DNA from: CAYJHC01 sp964369465
GTDB taxonomy: Bacteria; Bacillota; Clostridia; Peptostreptococcales; Anaerovoracaceae
Length of the DNA: 64,000 nt
Direction: 5' to 3'
NCBI GenBank assembly: GCA_964369465.1
Contig: CAYJEX010000005.1
Location: 1 to 64,000 of the forward strand
The translations under genes were made by a program, and so were the position numbers. Positions 1 to 9,251 of the stretch are shown here, in pieces. Each line of letters opens with the position of its first letter. The first letter of the stretch is position 1. The notes under the pieces are model-generated. The model worked only from the letters and a program-made list of their open reading frames with translations, was not told the origin of the DNA and made no database searches.

Positions 1-57
1 TCCTCCTATACATTTGTCCCTTTTAATACATTATACATTTATTTTGTGTTATGTCAA
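1..57 (-). promoter_or_regulatory. Promoter and ribosome binding site of a gene lying off the left edge
   Basis: Read on the minus strand there is a -35 TTGACA (52-57), a 16-base spacer and a -10 TATAAT (30-35). These are followed by AGGAGGA at 1-7. This is a canonical sigma-A promoter with a short leader and a strong Shine-Dalgarno sequence, so a minus-strand gene should begin just outside the window. The RND pump gene ends at 79, so this promoter separates the off-window gene from the pump. The gene itself cannot be identified. Confidence 0.7.
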
Positions 58-78
58 TTATGTACACTTTAGCAGAAT

Positions 79-3000
79 TTATATTTTGTCTAATTCCTTA
101 ATTTCCTCTAAGTCCTCGTCTCTTATAATTTTGAATTCTTTTCTATAAAGCAAATCATACATTACAGGAACTACAAATAGTGTCATTAACGTCGCATATA
201 AAAGTCCACCTATAACTACTATCGCCATTGGACTTATCATTTCTGTCCCTGTTCCTATTCCCAACGCAAGAGTCATCAAGCCCAGCACTGTAGTTAGAGC
301 CGTCATCACTATTGGTCTAAACCTTCTTGTTCCTGCTGTAATTAACGCTTCTCGTTTTTCCATTCCCTCTGCTCTAAGCTTATTAGTATAGTCAACAAAT
401 ACAATTCCATTATTTACAACTATCCCCGATAGCATTACGAAGCCCAACATAGCGATTACGCTTAGCTCATGTCCAGTTATTACTAATGCCAAAAACCCTC
501 CTGTAAACGCTAGTGGCATAGTAAACATGATTATAAAAGGCGACAATAATGTTTGGAATTGTGCAACCATAATCAAGTACACGAACGCAATAGCAACGAG
601 AATCAAAACTATTAAATCATACATAGTTTCCATGATTGTTTCCATCTCTCCACCGTAATCTATTTCATATCCGTCAGGCAATTCGTAGCCTTCAAGTGCG
701 TTTTCAAGGTCTCTACCTACAAGCGTAACATTTTCGCCTTCTTCTGGCGTAACAGTAACAGTCATAACTCTAGTAAGATCTTCATGACTAATAGTTGCCA
801 ATCCTTCCGCTTCTTCAAATTTTGCAATTTCACCTAATTCAACTTCGCTATTACCTGTAGCTCCATCCATCGATATTATATGATTTTCTAGTTTGTCATA
901 CGTCAAGAAATCTTCATTATCCTTAATTACTACAACTTGATAATCTTTAGCATCCAAAGTAACTGTAGTTGAATCTACTTCTGTCTCTAACGCCTTGCTT
1001 ATTTCTTGGTAAACCTGCGCCACTGTCAAATTATATTCGCTAGCTTTATTCTTATCAACTATTATTCTTTTCTCTACAGCAGCTTCTTCCTGTCCATTTG
1101 TCGCCGTTTCTACACCTTCTATCTCTAAAGAAATTTCTTTTATTTCATTCGATATTTTTATCAAAGTGTCTAAATCCGTTCCTAAAATTTTCACTTGAAT
1201 TCCAGTTCCAGAGAGAGCAGACATATCCATTGTAGAAGTTGTGACTTGAGCTTCCACAGGGTAATCCATAGCTATTTCGCTTATCATCATGCCTATTTCT
1301 TGACTGGATTTATCTCTATCTTCGTCAAGCTTAATATATGCAGAAATATCTTTTCCTTGACCCATCATAGAGCCTTGCTGGACACCTACAATTTCTATTC
1401 CTTCAATTTGCAACATTTCTTCTACTATATCATCTCCTAGTTCTCTTGCCTCGTCAACTGTGGTTTCCTCATCAACAACAAACGTTGCCGACATTTCATC
1501 ACTATCCGCTTCTGGAATGAAAACTATTCCTGTATTTGCTGCTATTCCAGCACTTGCAACTAACAACAGAACAGCTGTAATCAAGACCAACGCTCTTCTT
1601 TCCAATGTTTTCTTTAATAATTTTTCGTAAACAGCTAAAGATTTTTCAAACAACTTTCCAGGTTGTTTTAGTTCTTTTTTAAGCAGCGTAGCACTCAATG
1701 ATGGAACTACCGTTAGCGCTACTACCAAGCTGGCAATTAAAGAATATGCAATCGTAAGGCCCATATCCATAAATAGTTGTCTTGACATTCCATCCGTAAA
1801 GAGTATTGGCATGAAAACACAAATTGTAGTAAGAGTGGAAGCAACTATCGCACCTGAAATTTCTTTCGCTCCTGCAACTGCCGCTTTTAGAGATGACATC
1901 CCTTGGCTTCTCATCCTAAAAATATTCTCAATTACAACTATACTATTATCTAAGAGCATCCCTACTCCTAGTGCAAGACCCGATAACGAAATAATATTTA
2001 AATCTACTCCCGAAAAATACATGAGTACAATTGCGAACATTATGCTTATAGGAATACTAAGCGAAACAACTATTGTTGGCCTTACATTTCTTAAAAATAA
2101 GTATAATATAAGGATTGCAAATATCCCTCCCAATATCAAATTGTTCAAAACAGAACCAATAATAATATCAATATACACGCCTTGATCCATAAGCGGAGTA
2201 AGCCCGAGGCCTTCATTTTCCATTATCATTTCCTGCATTTGGTTATTGATGTTTTCGGAAGCTTCTGCAGTTGAAATGTTGCTTTGCTTTTGGATACTAA
2301 GAATAATTGCATCTTTCCCATTTACTTTTGAGTATACGTCTTCCCTCGTTTCTTGAACTGAAATACTAGCAATATCTCCAAGTTCAACTTGCATCGTCCC
2401 CGTATCCATTATTACTAAGTTTTCAATTTCTTCTAACGAAGTAAACTGTTCTCCAATTTTCAAGGCAAATTCTGTATCACCTTCGCTTACATAACCCGCT
2501 GGCAACGAAAAATTTTGAGCCATGAGAATATTACTTATCATTTCTGCAGTGAGTAGTTCTTCGATATTCGCCGCTTCTAACGCGTCAGATTTTTCCGACT
2601 CAAGCTGTGCTTTTTGGTTTTGCAAAAGACTTTCCTGTATAGCAATTTCTGCCCTTAAATTGATATAAGCAGAATTGATAAGGTCTGCTCCACCTGAAAT
2701 GTCAATCAAAGTTTTTTCTAGTCCTGTTTTTGTTGCTTTTAAGGGAGCTATCTGACTATCTATTGCTTCGACTTGTGCAGTTAAAGTGAAAACATTCGAA
2801 TTTAACAAAGCCAAGCTATTCACTTGATCTGCCGACGGAGTCCCTCCCCCAGCTTCAATGGAATCAATTATCGCCTGGAGTTCATCTCTTTGTTTTGTAG
2901 CTGCATTAAGCTCTGTATTTAGTTGTGCCTGTGCATTTATAAGCGGGATAAGCGTCGTTTCTATTTCTGTTATACTGTCGATCAATTCCTTTTGCTGTGT

Positions 3001-3720
3001 TGTGAAATCTCCAATTTGTTCAGATATGTTTTTTTCGAGTTCAGCGTTTAGTTTTGCAAGTTCAGCTTCTCCCAACTCTATTTGTTTCGTAATTCCCTCT
3101 AGACTCGAACTAACGCTTCCTAAAAGTTGTGCATTTATTTCATCTACTTTTTCTTTATCAAGAGTAATTTGTAATTGTTCGCTCACAAGTCCTGTGGAAT
3201 TAACCGCTCCCACACCTTGTATTCTTTCTAATTGCGGGATAATATTATTTTCTATTTCTTTGGACAATTCTGTTACATCTTTTCCGTCCTGACTAACTCC
3301 CATTATCATTATCGGCATCATATCCGGGTTCATCTTTATTACCATTGGAGGTATGACCGCATCATCCAAGAAGCCTTCCAACAAATCAAGCTGACTATTA
3401 ACCTCTATTAATGCCGAATCCATATTAGTCTCATATCCAAATTCCAGAAAAATTATGCTTTGATTTTCTGAAGATGAACTAGAAATATTTTCTATACCCG
3501 GCACAGTAGATAACCCAGTTTCTAACGGTTTCGTAACAGTTTCTTCTATCTTTTCTGGAGTAGCACCAGGATATGTTGTTGCGACAACTATAAATGGAAG
3601 TTCCATACTAGGAAGCAAGTCCGTTTTCAGCTTGGAAAACGACAAAAATCCCAGTCCGATAATCAGCACTACCGCAACTAAAACCGTCATTGGTTTTTTT
3701 ACACTATACTTTGATAACAT
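79..3720 (-). CDS. RND-family efflux permease with a coiled-coil insertion
   Basis: A 1213-residue inner-membrane proton-driven exporter of the AcrB/SwrC (HAE1, MMPL-superfamily) type. The N-terminus has the family pattern: a first membrane helix near residues 10-28, then LLPSMELP and a porter domain with YPGATPEKIEE. The central helices carry GLALGVGMLLDNSIVVIENI, which holds the conserved acidic residues of the proton relay, and the C-terminal half repeats the architecture. The family is usually about 1030-1050 residues. The excess is a block at about residues 195-385, rich in Glu, Gln, Leu and Ala with heptad-like spacing, lying where AcrB has the start of its TolC-docking subdomain. No adaptor (membrane fusion protein) gene adjoins it on the miaB side; the other side is off the window. 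The start at 3720 has a good AGAAAGGG ribosome site. Substrate unknown. Confidence 0.92.
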   Translation of the reverse strand: MLSKYSVKKPMTVLVAVVLIIGLGFLSFSKLKTDLLPSMELPFIVVATTYPGATPEKIEETVTKPLETGLSTVPGIENISSSSSENQSIIFLEFGYETNMDSALIEVNSQLDLLEGFLDDAVIPPMVIKMNPDMMPIMIMGVSQDGKDVTELSKEIENNIIPQLERIQGVGAVNSTGLVSEQLQITLDKEKVDEINAQLLGSVSSSLEGITKQIELGEAELAKLNAELEKNISEQIGDFTTQQKELIDSITEIETTLIPLINAQAQLNTELNAATKQRDELQAIIDSIEAGGGTPSADQVNSLALLNSNVFTLTAQVEAIDSQIAPLKATKTGLEKTLIDISGGADLINSAYINLRAEIAIQESLLQNQKAQLESEKSDALEAANIEELLTAEMISNILMAQNFSLPAGYVSEGDTEFALKIGEQFTSLEEIENLVIMDTGTMQVELGDIASISVQETREDVYSKVNGKDAIILSIQKQSNISTAEASENINNQMQEMIMENEGLGLTPLMDQGVYIDIIIGSVLNNLILGGIFAILILYLFLRNVRPTIVVSLSIPISIMFAIVLMYFSGVDLNIISLSGLALGVGMLLDNSIVVIENIFRMRSQGMSSLKAAVAGAKEISGAIVASTLTTICVFMPILFTDGMSRQLFMDMGLTIAYSLIASLVVALTVVPSLSATLLKKELKQPGKLFEKSLAVYEKLLKKTLERRALVLITAVLLLVASAGIAANTGIVFIPEADSDEMSATFVVDEETTVDEARELGDDIVEEMLQIEGIEIVGVQQGSMMGQGKDISAYIKLDEDRDKSSQEIGMMISEIAMDYPVEAQVTTSTMDMSALSGTGIQVKILGTDLDTLIKISNEIKEISLEIEGVETATNGQEEAAVEKRIIVDKNKASEYNLTVAQVYQEISKALETEVDSTTVTLDAKDYQVVVIKDNEDFLTYDKLENHIISMDGATGNSEVELGEIAKFEEAEGLATISHEDLTRVMTVTVTPEEGENVTLVGRDLENALEGYELPDGYEIDYGGEMETIMETMYDLIVLILVAIAFVYLIMVAQFQTLLSPFIIMFTMPLAFTGGFLALVITGHELSVIAMLGFVMLSGIVVNNGIVFVDYTNKLRAEGMEKREALITAGTRRFRPIVMTALTTVLGLMTLALGIGTGTEMISPMAIVVIGGLLYATLMTLFVVPVMYDLLYRKEFKIIRDEDLEEIKELDKI

Positions 3721-3756
3721 TTTTTCCCTTTCTCATATACGAGGCATTTGCTTAAT

Positions 3757-5229
3757 TCATTTCTGCGAGCAATTTATTTTTCCAAACAAACTAAACGTAT
3801 TCGCGTCTGTAATCTCCACGTTTACTATTTCCCCAATGTATTTTGCTAAATCTTCTTCTATATCTTGAATTGAAAAATTCACAGTCTTAAATTGGCTGCT
3901 TCTTCCAGTTAAGTAGTTCTTATTTGTTTTGCTAAGTCCTTCTACCAATACTTTTTCGATTTTTCCAATTCTTTCCTTGTTTTTTTTCTCAGACGACGAA
4001 TTAATAGCGTCAACAAGTCTATTGAATCTTTCATGCTTTATCTCTTCTGGTATTTGATCCGAGTAGTTCTCGGCAGGAGTCCCCTTTCGAACAGAGTAAA
4101 TAAATGTAAATGCAGAATCGAATTCTACACTTTTTACAAGATCTAAAGTTTCTAAAAAATCTTCCTCTGTTTCTCCTGGAAATCCAACAATAATATCTGT
4201 GCTGATTGAAATATCTGGTTTGACTTTTCTAATTTTATTTATTAAGTCTATATATTTTTCTTTCGTGTATTTCCTGTTCATTCTATCAAGAATTCTTGAA
4301 CTCCCCGACTGTACAGGTAAATGGATTGAATCGCAAAGTACATTGGAAACTTTATACGTATCAATCAAATCATCCGACAAGTCTTTTGGATGAGATGTCA
4401 TAAATCTTAACCTTTCAATTTTAGTCTCGTTCTCTATTGCATCTATAAGTTGAGGAAAATTTAATTGCGCGTCCTCTATTGCGTTCTCACCAACACACTC
4501 CTTGCTACAATTCTCATTATTCTTTTTTTCGCCATCAGAAGCTTTCCCTAAATAAGAGTTCACATTTTGACCCAATAAGGTAATTTCTTTGCATCCATTT
4601 TCAACTAATTCATTTATTTCTTTTATTATTTCATTTTTAGCTCTACTTTTTTCTCTTCCTCTTGTATATGGAACTATACAATAAGTACAAAAATTATTGC
4701 AACCATACATTATTGTTACATAAGCTTTATAACTATACATTCTTTTCGATGGGAGGTTTTCTGAAATACAATCAGTGTCATCAAAAATTTCAAAAATTCC
4801 GCCTTTTGCATTTATAGCTCTTCTTTTGCTTTGTGACAATGTGTTTTCGAGTAATTCTGGAAAATTTTGAATGTTATGCGTTCCAAAAACAATATCTACC
4901 CATGGGTAGCTTTCTTTTATTGCGTCCACTATATGCTGCTGTTGCATCATACAACCACAAATGCATACAACATAGTCTCTATTTTCCAACAATGCTTTTT
5001 CTTTCGACTTTTTAAATTGTCCTAACGTACCAAAAAATCTTTGGTCAGCATTATCTCGTACACTACAAGTGTTAATAACAACAACTGTAGCATCTTCCTT
5101 ATTTTCTGATTCAAAATATCCTTTTTGGGATAAAATTCCCGCTATTGTTTCCGAGTCTCTTTCATTCATCTGACATCCGAACGTTTGAATATAGAATGTT
5201 TTATTTTCTTTCATATTGTTAAAATCCAT
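3757..5229 (-). CDS. miaB: tRNA-2-methylthio-N6-dimethylallyladenosine synthase MiaB
   Basis: A radical-SAM methylthiotransferase that adds a methylthio group to isopentenyladenosine-37 of tRNAs reading UNN codons. The 490-residue protein has the N-terminal MTTase domain with Cys19 (QTFGCQMN), Cys55 (NTCSVRDNA) and a Cys-rich ICGCM near residues 90-93 for one iron-sulfur cluster. A radical-SAM CxxxCxxC follows at residues 177-184 (CNNFCTYC), and a C-terminal TRAM-like region. A Ser/Glu/Asn-rich stretch at about 230-256 is an insertion not typical of MiaB. The start at 5229 has only a weak upstream AGGT; Met6 is an alternative. It lies 36 bases upstream of the RND gene in the same direction, with no evident functional link. 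Confidence 0.95.
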   Translation of the reverse strand: MDFNNMKENKTFYIQTFGCQMNERDSETIAGILSQKGYFESENKEDATVVVINTCSVRDNADQRFFGTLGQFKKSKEKALLENRDYVVCICGCMMQQQHIVDAIKESYPWVDIVFGTHNIQNFPELLENTLSQSKRRAINAKGGIFEIFDDTDCISENLPSKRMYSYKAYVTIMYGCNNFCTYCIVPYTRGREKSRAKNEIIKEINELVENGCKEITLLGQNVNSYLGKASDGEKKNNENCSKECVGENAIEDAQLNFPQLIDAIENETKIERLRFMTSHPKDLSDDLIDTYKVSNVLCDSIHLPVQSGSSRILDRMNRKYTKEKYIDLINKIRKVKPDISISTDIIVGFPGETEEDFLETLDLVKSVEFDSAFTFIYSVRKGTPAENYSDQIPEEIKHERFNRLVDAINSSSEKKNKERIGKIEKVLVEGLSKTNKNYLTGRSSQFKTVNFSIQDIEEDLAKYIGEIVNVEITDANTFSLFGKINCSQK

Positions 5230-5295
5230 ACCTATCTAAGAATCTAGGCTTTGTCCTCACTTATTCCACCCTTATTCTATGCAACACCTAATAAT

Positions 5296-6285
5296 CTATT
5301 CGGGTTTTCTTTCTCTACCCATAAGTATATGCACCGCTTCTTTTGCATCGTATTCACCTTTGATAATTTTATATATTCCCTCTATAATTGGCATTTCAAC
5401 TCCAACTTTTTGCGAAAGGCCATATATCGCTTCTGTAGAGAACATTCCCTCCACAACCATCTGTACTTTTTCTGTAGCCTCTTCTGGTTTTAAGCCTTCC
5501 CCTATAAGGATCCCGCATCTTCTATTCCTAGAATGCATGCTTGTACACGTTACAATCAAATCACCAACTCCTGTTAAGCCTGCAAAGGTGTTTATATCAG
5601 CGCCTAATGCAACACCTAATCTTTTCATTTCTACAATCCCTCTAGTCATAAGGGCAGCTTTAGCATTGTCTCCAAATCCCATGCCATCTGAGATTCCCGC
5701 TCCCAAGGCAATTGAATTTTTAATTGCTCCACCTAACTCCGCCCCAACAATGTCAGAAGCAGTGTACACTCTAAATCTCTCTGTTATAAACAAATCTTGT
5801 ATATAGTCTGCAAGATCTTGATCTTTCGATATGGATACAACTGTAGTAGGCATTTTCTTCCCTACTTCTTCTGCATGTGATGGTCCAGATAATACAACAT
5901 ATTTCACATTTGGCCTTATTTCATATGCTATTTCTGAAAGTCTTTTATATGTCTTTTGCTCTATTCCTTTAGCTACATTTACTACAACAACCTCATCATT
6001 TAAATATTGTTGTGCACTTTCAAAAGCGCTTCTGAAGTGTTGCGTCGGTGCTGCAAAGAGTGCAACATCTACATCATGCAACGTCTCTTCCACAGTGTTT
6101 GTAGGCGCCAAATTATTATTGAATTCTATGCCTGGCAAAAACTTTTTATTTTCTCTATCTCTTTGCATAGCTTTTACATGTTCAGAATCAATATCCCAAA
6201 TTCTAACAGAATGTCCTTTTTCGCTTAATGTAATTGCTAAAGCAGTCCCCCAACTTCCTCCACCTATTATTCCAATTTTCTTCAT
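5296..6285 (-). CDS. gpsA: Glycerol-3-phosphate dehydrogenase [NAD(P)+] GpsA
   Basis: Reduces dihydroxyacetone phosphate to sn-glycerol-3-phosphate, the backbone for phospholipids. The 329-residue form starting at 6285 begins MKKIGIIGGGSWGTALA, the Rossmann GxGxxG fold exactly at the family's usual N-terminus. It continues with LSGPSHAEEV and the catalytic-lysine region NSIALGAGISDGMGFG. The open frame extends to a GTG at 6324, but that GTG overlaps the only strong AAAGGAG, so the upstream 13 codons are less likely to be coding. Its neighbour plsY uses its product, so gpsA-plsY form a lipid-precursor pair, followed upstream by der in the same direction. Start choice is the only real uncertainty. 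Confidence 0.95.
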   Translation of the reverse strand: MKKIGIIGGGSWGTALAITLSEKGHSVRIWDIDSEHVKAMQRDRENKKFLPGIEFNNNLAPTNTVEETLHDVDVALFAAPTQHFRSAFESAQQYLNDEVVVVNVAKGIEQKTYKRLSEIAYEIRPNVKYVVLSGPSHAEEVGKKMPTTVVSISKDQDLADYIQDLFITERFRVYTASDIVGAELGGAIKNSIALGAGISDGMGFGDNAKAALMTRGIVEMKRLGVALGADINTFAGLTGVGDLIVTCTSMHSRNRRCGILIGEGLKPEEATEKVQMVVEGMFSTEAIYGLSQKVGVEMPIIEGIYKIIKGEYDAKEAVHILMGRERKPE

Positions 6286-6335
6286 AAAAAACTTAGCAAA
6301 AATTACATCAAATAACTTCTGCACTCCTTTCTTTT

Positions 6336-6932
6336 TTAATTCTTGTTTTTTGCGAAAAGCTTAGGCTCTTCTCCTTTAATCAGTCTCCCTATATTTGCCC
6401 TATGTTTAAATATAAGAAGTACTGCAATAATTATACCTGGAATCAAAAATGTAGGTTGTAAAATGTACGCCACCACTGGAAACGTTAAAGCTCCTAATAT
6501 AGCTCCTACCGACATTCTTTTCGACACTATAACTCCTATTGCCACAATAGCCAAGGCAGCGAGTCCCATTATATAGTTCAGCCCTAATAAAGCTCCAAAG
6601 ACAGTCGCAACACCTTTCCCACCTCTAAACCCAAAACATATCGGCCATATATGTCCTAGAAAAACTGCAACTGCACAAAGTTCTGCTATTAGTTGCCCTC
6701 CAATATAGCCTGCAAATACTACAGCCACAACACCTTTGAGAATATCTATAATAAGCGTGATAATCGCCGCTTTCTTTCCCAGCGTTCTAAGTGCATTAGT
6801 TGTTCCTGCATTTCCACTACCTGAATTTCTAATATCTATATTTTGTTTTTTTGCCAAAAGTATTGAAGGCGAAATATTGCCTATGAAATATGCCGCCAGT
6901 ACCAATAATACCATTTCTAAAGTTATCGTCAT
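6336..6932 (-). CDS. plsY: Glycerol-3-phosphate acyltransferase PlsY
   Basis: An integral membrane enzyme that transfers the acyl group of acyl-phosphate to position 1 of glycerol-3-phosphate, the first step of phospholipid synthesis in bacteria using the PlsX/PlsY route. The 198-residue protein is hydrophobic throughout and carries the three conserved cytoplasmic motifs: the NSGSGNAGTTNALR type near residue 36-49, the GHIWPICFGFRGGKGVAT block, and a C-terminal FKHRANIGRLIKGEE. A good GGGAT ribosome site precedes ATG at 6932. PlsX, which makes the acyl-phosphate substrate, is also in the window at 13604-14629, and gpsA lies immediately downstream. Confidence 0.96.
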   Translation of the reverse strand: MTITLEMVLLVLAAYFIGNISPSILLAKKQNIDIRNSGSGNAGTTNALRTLGKKAAIITLIIDILKGVVAVVFAGYIGGQLIAELCAVAVFLGHIWPICFGFRGGKGVATVFGALLGLNYIMGLAALAIVAIGVIVSKRMSVGAILGALTFPVVAYILQPTFLIPGIIIAVLLIFKHRANIGRLIKGEEPKLFAKNKN

Positions 6933-6941
6933 TTTATCCCT

Positions 6942-8261
6942 CTATTCTTTATCTCTTTTTTCTCTAAAAACAAATTTAATCGAAGTTCCTTCAAATCCGT
7001 ACGCTTCTCTAATTCTATTTTCCAAATATCTGGAATATGAAAAGTGCAATAATTCCCTATCATTTATCTGAAATGAAAAAAGTGGCGGTTTAACTCCAAC
7101 TTGAGTACCATAATATATTTTCAATCTTCTTCCTTTATCTGCTGGTGGTTGTTTCATCATTACAGCATCTGCAATCAAACTGTTTAGTTGCCCTGTAGGA
7201 ACTCTAAGAGCTCTTTTCTCAGCAACATATTTAGACATTTCTATAACTTGGTTAATTCTTTGCTTCTCTTTAACAGAAATGAATATTGAAGGAGCGTAAG
7301 ACATAAATGGGAATTCAGCTTTGATTCTTTCCTTATACTTTTTCATAGTGTTTGTTTCTTTTTCAACTAAATCCCACTTGTTAATTACTACAACAATTCC
7401 TTTACCTGCTTCATGCGCAATGCCAGCAATTTTTTTATCCTGTTCACTTATACCCTCTTCGCCGCTAATCATCAGAACGCATACATCACATCTTTCAATT
7501 GCAGCTATTGCCCTTACAATACTGTATTTTTCAATCACTTCATTTATTTTATTCCTTCGCCTAATCCCTGCAGTATCAATAAGAATATACTTTTCCCCAT
7601 CTTTTTCAAAAGGGGTGTCAATAGAATCTCTAGTCGTTCCTGCTATTGGCGATACAATCACTCTGTTTTCACCAAGTAACGTATTAATCAAAGATGACTT
7701 TCCAACATTAGGTTTTCCAATTACTGCAATTTTAGTTATATCTTCTTCTTCATCTTTTTCGTTAACCTCAAAACTCTCCACCACTAAGTCAAGTAAATCT
7801 CCTAACCCCAACATGTTAGTAGATGAAATAGGTATCGGTTCTCCTAAACCTAATTCGTAAAAATCATAGATAGAATCATTTTGAGCTTGTGAATCCACTT
7901 TGTTGACAACCAAAATAACTTCTTTTCTTGTGTGCATCAAAATAGTCGCAACATCTCTATCCGAAGCAGTCAACCCATCTTTTCCATCAACAATAAATAA
8001 AATAACATCTGCCATGTCCATTGCAATTTCTGCCTGTTCTCTCATTTGAGAAGGGATCACCTCCTCAGAATTTGGTTCAATTCCACCCGTATCAATTAAG
8101 GCAAAATTAACTCCACACCATTCTGCCTCTGCATATATTCTATCTCTTGTAACTCCTGGCGTATCTTCTACAATAGAAACTCGTTGTCCAACCACTTTGT
8201 TAAAAAATGTAGATTTTCCTACATTAGGTCTCCCAACTACTGCCACTATAGGTTTACTCAT
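6942..8261 (-). CDS. der: Ribosome biogenesis GTPase Der (EngA)
   Basis: A double GTPase needed for 50S subunit maturation. In the 439-residue form there are two G domains, each with its own P-loop: GRPNVGKS near residue 9 and GKPNVGKS near residue 183, with DTPGVTRDR and DTAGIRRR as switch motifs and NKVD and NKWD for guanine recognition. A KH-like C-terminal domain follows. The ATG at 8261 is preceded by GGGAG at good spacing and gives the conserved MSKPIVAVVGRPNVGKS start. A longer frame reaches 8312 but would overlap the ribosome site. It sits 9 bases upstream of plsY and follows ftsY. Confidence 0.96.
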   Translation of the reverse strand: MSKPIVAVVGRPNVGKSTFFNKVVGQRVSIVEDTPGVTRDRIYAEAEWCGVNFALIDTGGIEPNSEEVIPSQMREQAEIAMDMADVILFIVDGKDGLTASDRDVATILMHTRKEVILVVNKVDSQAQNDSIYDFYELGLGEPIPISSTNMLGLGDLLDLVVESFEVNEKDEEEDITKIAVIGKPNVGKSSLINTLLGENRVIVSPIAGTTRDSIDTPFEKDGEKYILIDTAGIRRRNKINEVIEKYSIVRAIAAIERCDVCVLMISGEEGISEQDKKIAGIAHEAGKGIVVVINKWDLVEKETNTMKKYKERIKAEFPFMSYAPSIFISVKEKQRINQVIEMSKYVAEKRALRVPTGQLNSLIADAVMMKQPPADKGRRLKIYYGTQVGVKPPLFSFQINDRELLHFSYSRYLENRIREAYGFEGTSIKFVFREKRDKE

Positions 8262-8301
8262 TGTTTGTCTCTCCCGCATTTCTTCAAATATACTTTGAAA
8301 T

Positions 8302-9198
8302 TTAGTCCTCAAAAATTCCTTCTACAAAATCAGTAGGATTAAATTCCTTTAAATCTTCTGCTTTTTCACCTACCCCAATAAATTTTATCGGGATATCATA
8401 TTGATCTGCTATAGTAATCGCAATCCCGCCTTTTGCTGTTCCATCCAACTTAGTAATTACCAATCCTGTAATCTCCGATATTTTGGAAAATTCCTCCACT
8501 TGAGAAATCGCATTTTTCCCAGTAGTAGCATCCAAGACTAGCAATGTTTCCTGGCTTGCTCCCTCATACTCTCTATCAATAACTTTACTCATTTTCTTGA
8601 GTTCTTCCATTAAATTTTTCTTCGTCTGCAATCTTCCCGCCGTATCACATATGAGGACTTCCGCTTTTCTAGCCTTTGCTGCATGTATTGCATCAAAAAT
8701 TACAGCTGATGGATCGCTACCCTCTTTGTGTTTTACGATATCTGCACCTGCTCTTTCTGCCCATACCGTCAGTTGGTCACTTGCAGCTGCACGAAATGTA
8801 TCGGCCGCAGCCAACAAAACTTTTTTTCCTTCGGAAGAATACTTATTTGCAAGCTTTCCAATTGTCGTTGTTTTTCCCGAGCCATTTATGCCAATAATCA
8901 AAATAATCAAAGGAAACTCTTTCGACATTTTTTTTGTATTTCCTTTTTCAATTAGATCTACTATTATTTTTTTTAATCTCATTTTTATTATTTCAGGCTT
9001 TGTGAGTGTATTATTTTTCACTTCTTCTCTAAGGATTTCAATTATTTCTCTAGTTGTATCCAAGCCAATATCAGACATAATTAGTATTTCCTCAAGATCA
9101 TCAATCAATTCTTCATCTACAGAACCTCTCGCCATTATTACGTCGTTTATTTTTTCAGAAAGATTTCCAAAAAATCCTTTTTTATCTCTTAAACTCAT
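8302..9198 (-). CDS. ftsY: Signal recognition particle receptor FtsY
   Basis: The SRP receptor GTPase that docks ribosome-SRP complexes at the membrane. The 298-residue protein has an N domain (about 1-90) and a G domain with the P-loop GINGSGKTTTIGKLA, DTAGRLQ, and TKLDGTAKGG for guanine binding and SRP contact. The long acidic A domain of the E. coli protein is absent, as is usual in Firmicutes. GGAGGAAAA precedes ATG at 9198. The smc-ftsY order is the common Firmicutes arrangement (rnc-smc-ftsY), seen here in full on the minus strand. Confidence 0.97.
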   Translation of the reverse strand: MSLRDKKGFFGNLSEKINDVIMARGSVDEELIDDLEEILIMSDIGLDTTREIIEILREEVKNNTLTKPEIIKMRLKKIIVDLIEKGNTKKMSKEFPLIILIIGINGSGKTTTIGKLANKYSSEGKKVLLAAADTFRAAASDQLTVWAERAGADIVKHKEGSDPSAVIFDAIHAAKARKAEVLICDTAGRLQTKKNLMEELKKMSKVIDREYEGASQETLLVLDATTGKNAISQVEEFSKISEITGLVITKLDGTAKGGIAITIADQYDIPIKFIGVGEKAEDLKEFNPTDFVEGIFED

Positions 9199-9251
9199 TT
9201 TTCCTCCAACATTTAATCTTACATTATCGCAATCTTACCCTATACAATTTT

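Noticed and set aside
5279..5806. A 175-residue plus-strand frame opposite gpsA
   Set aside because: Shadow of gpsA codons; no ribosome site and no recognisable motif.
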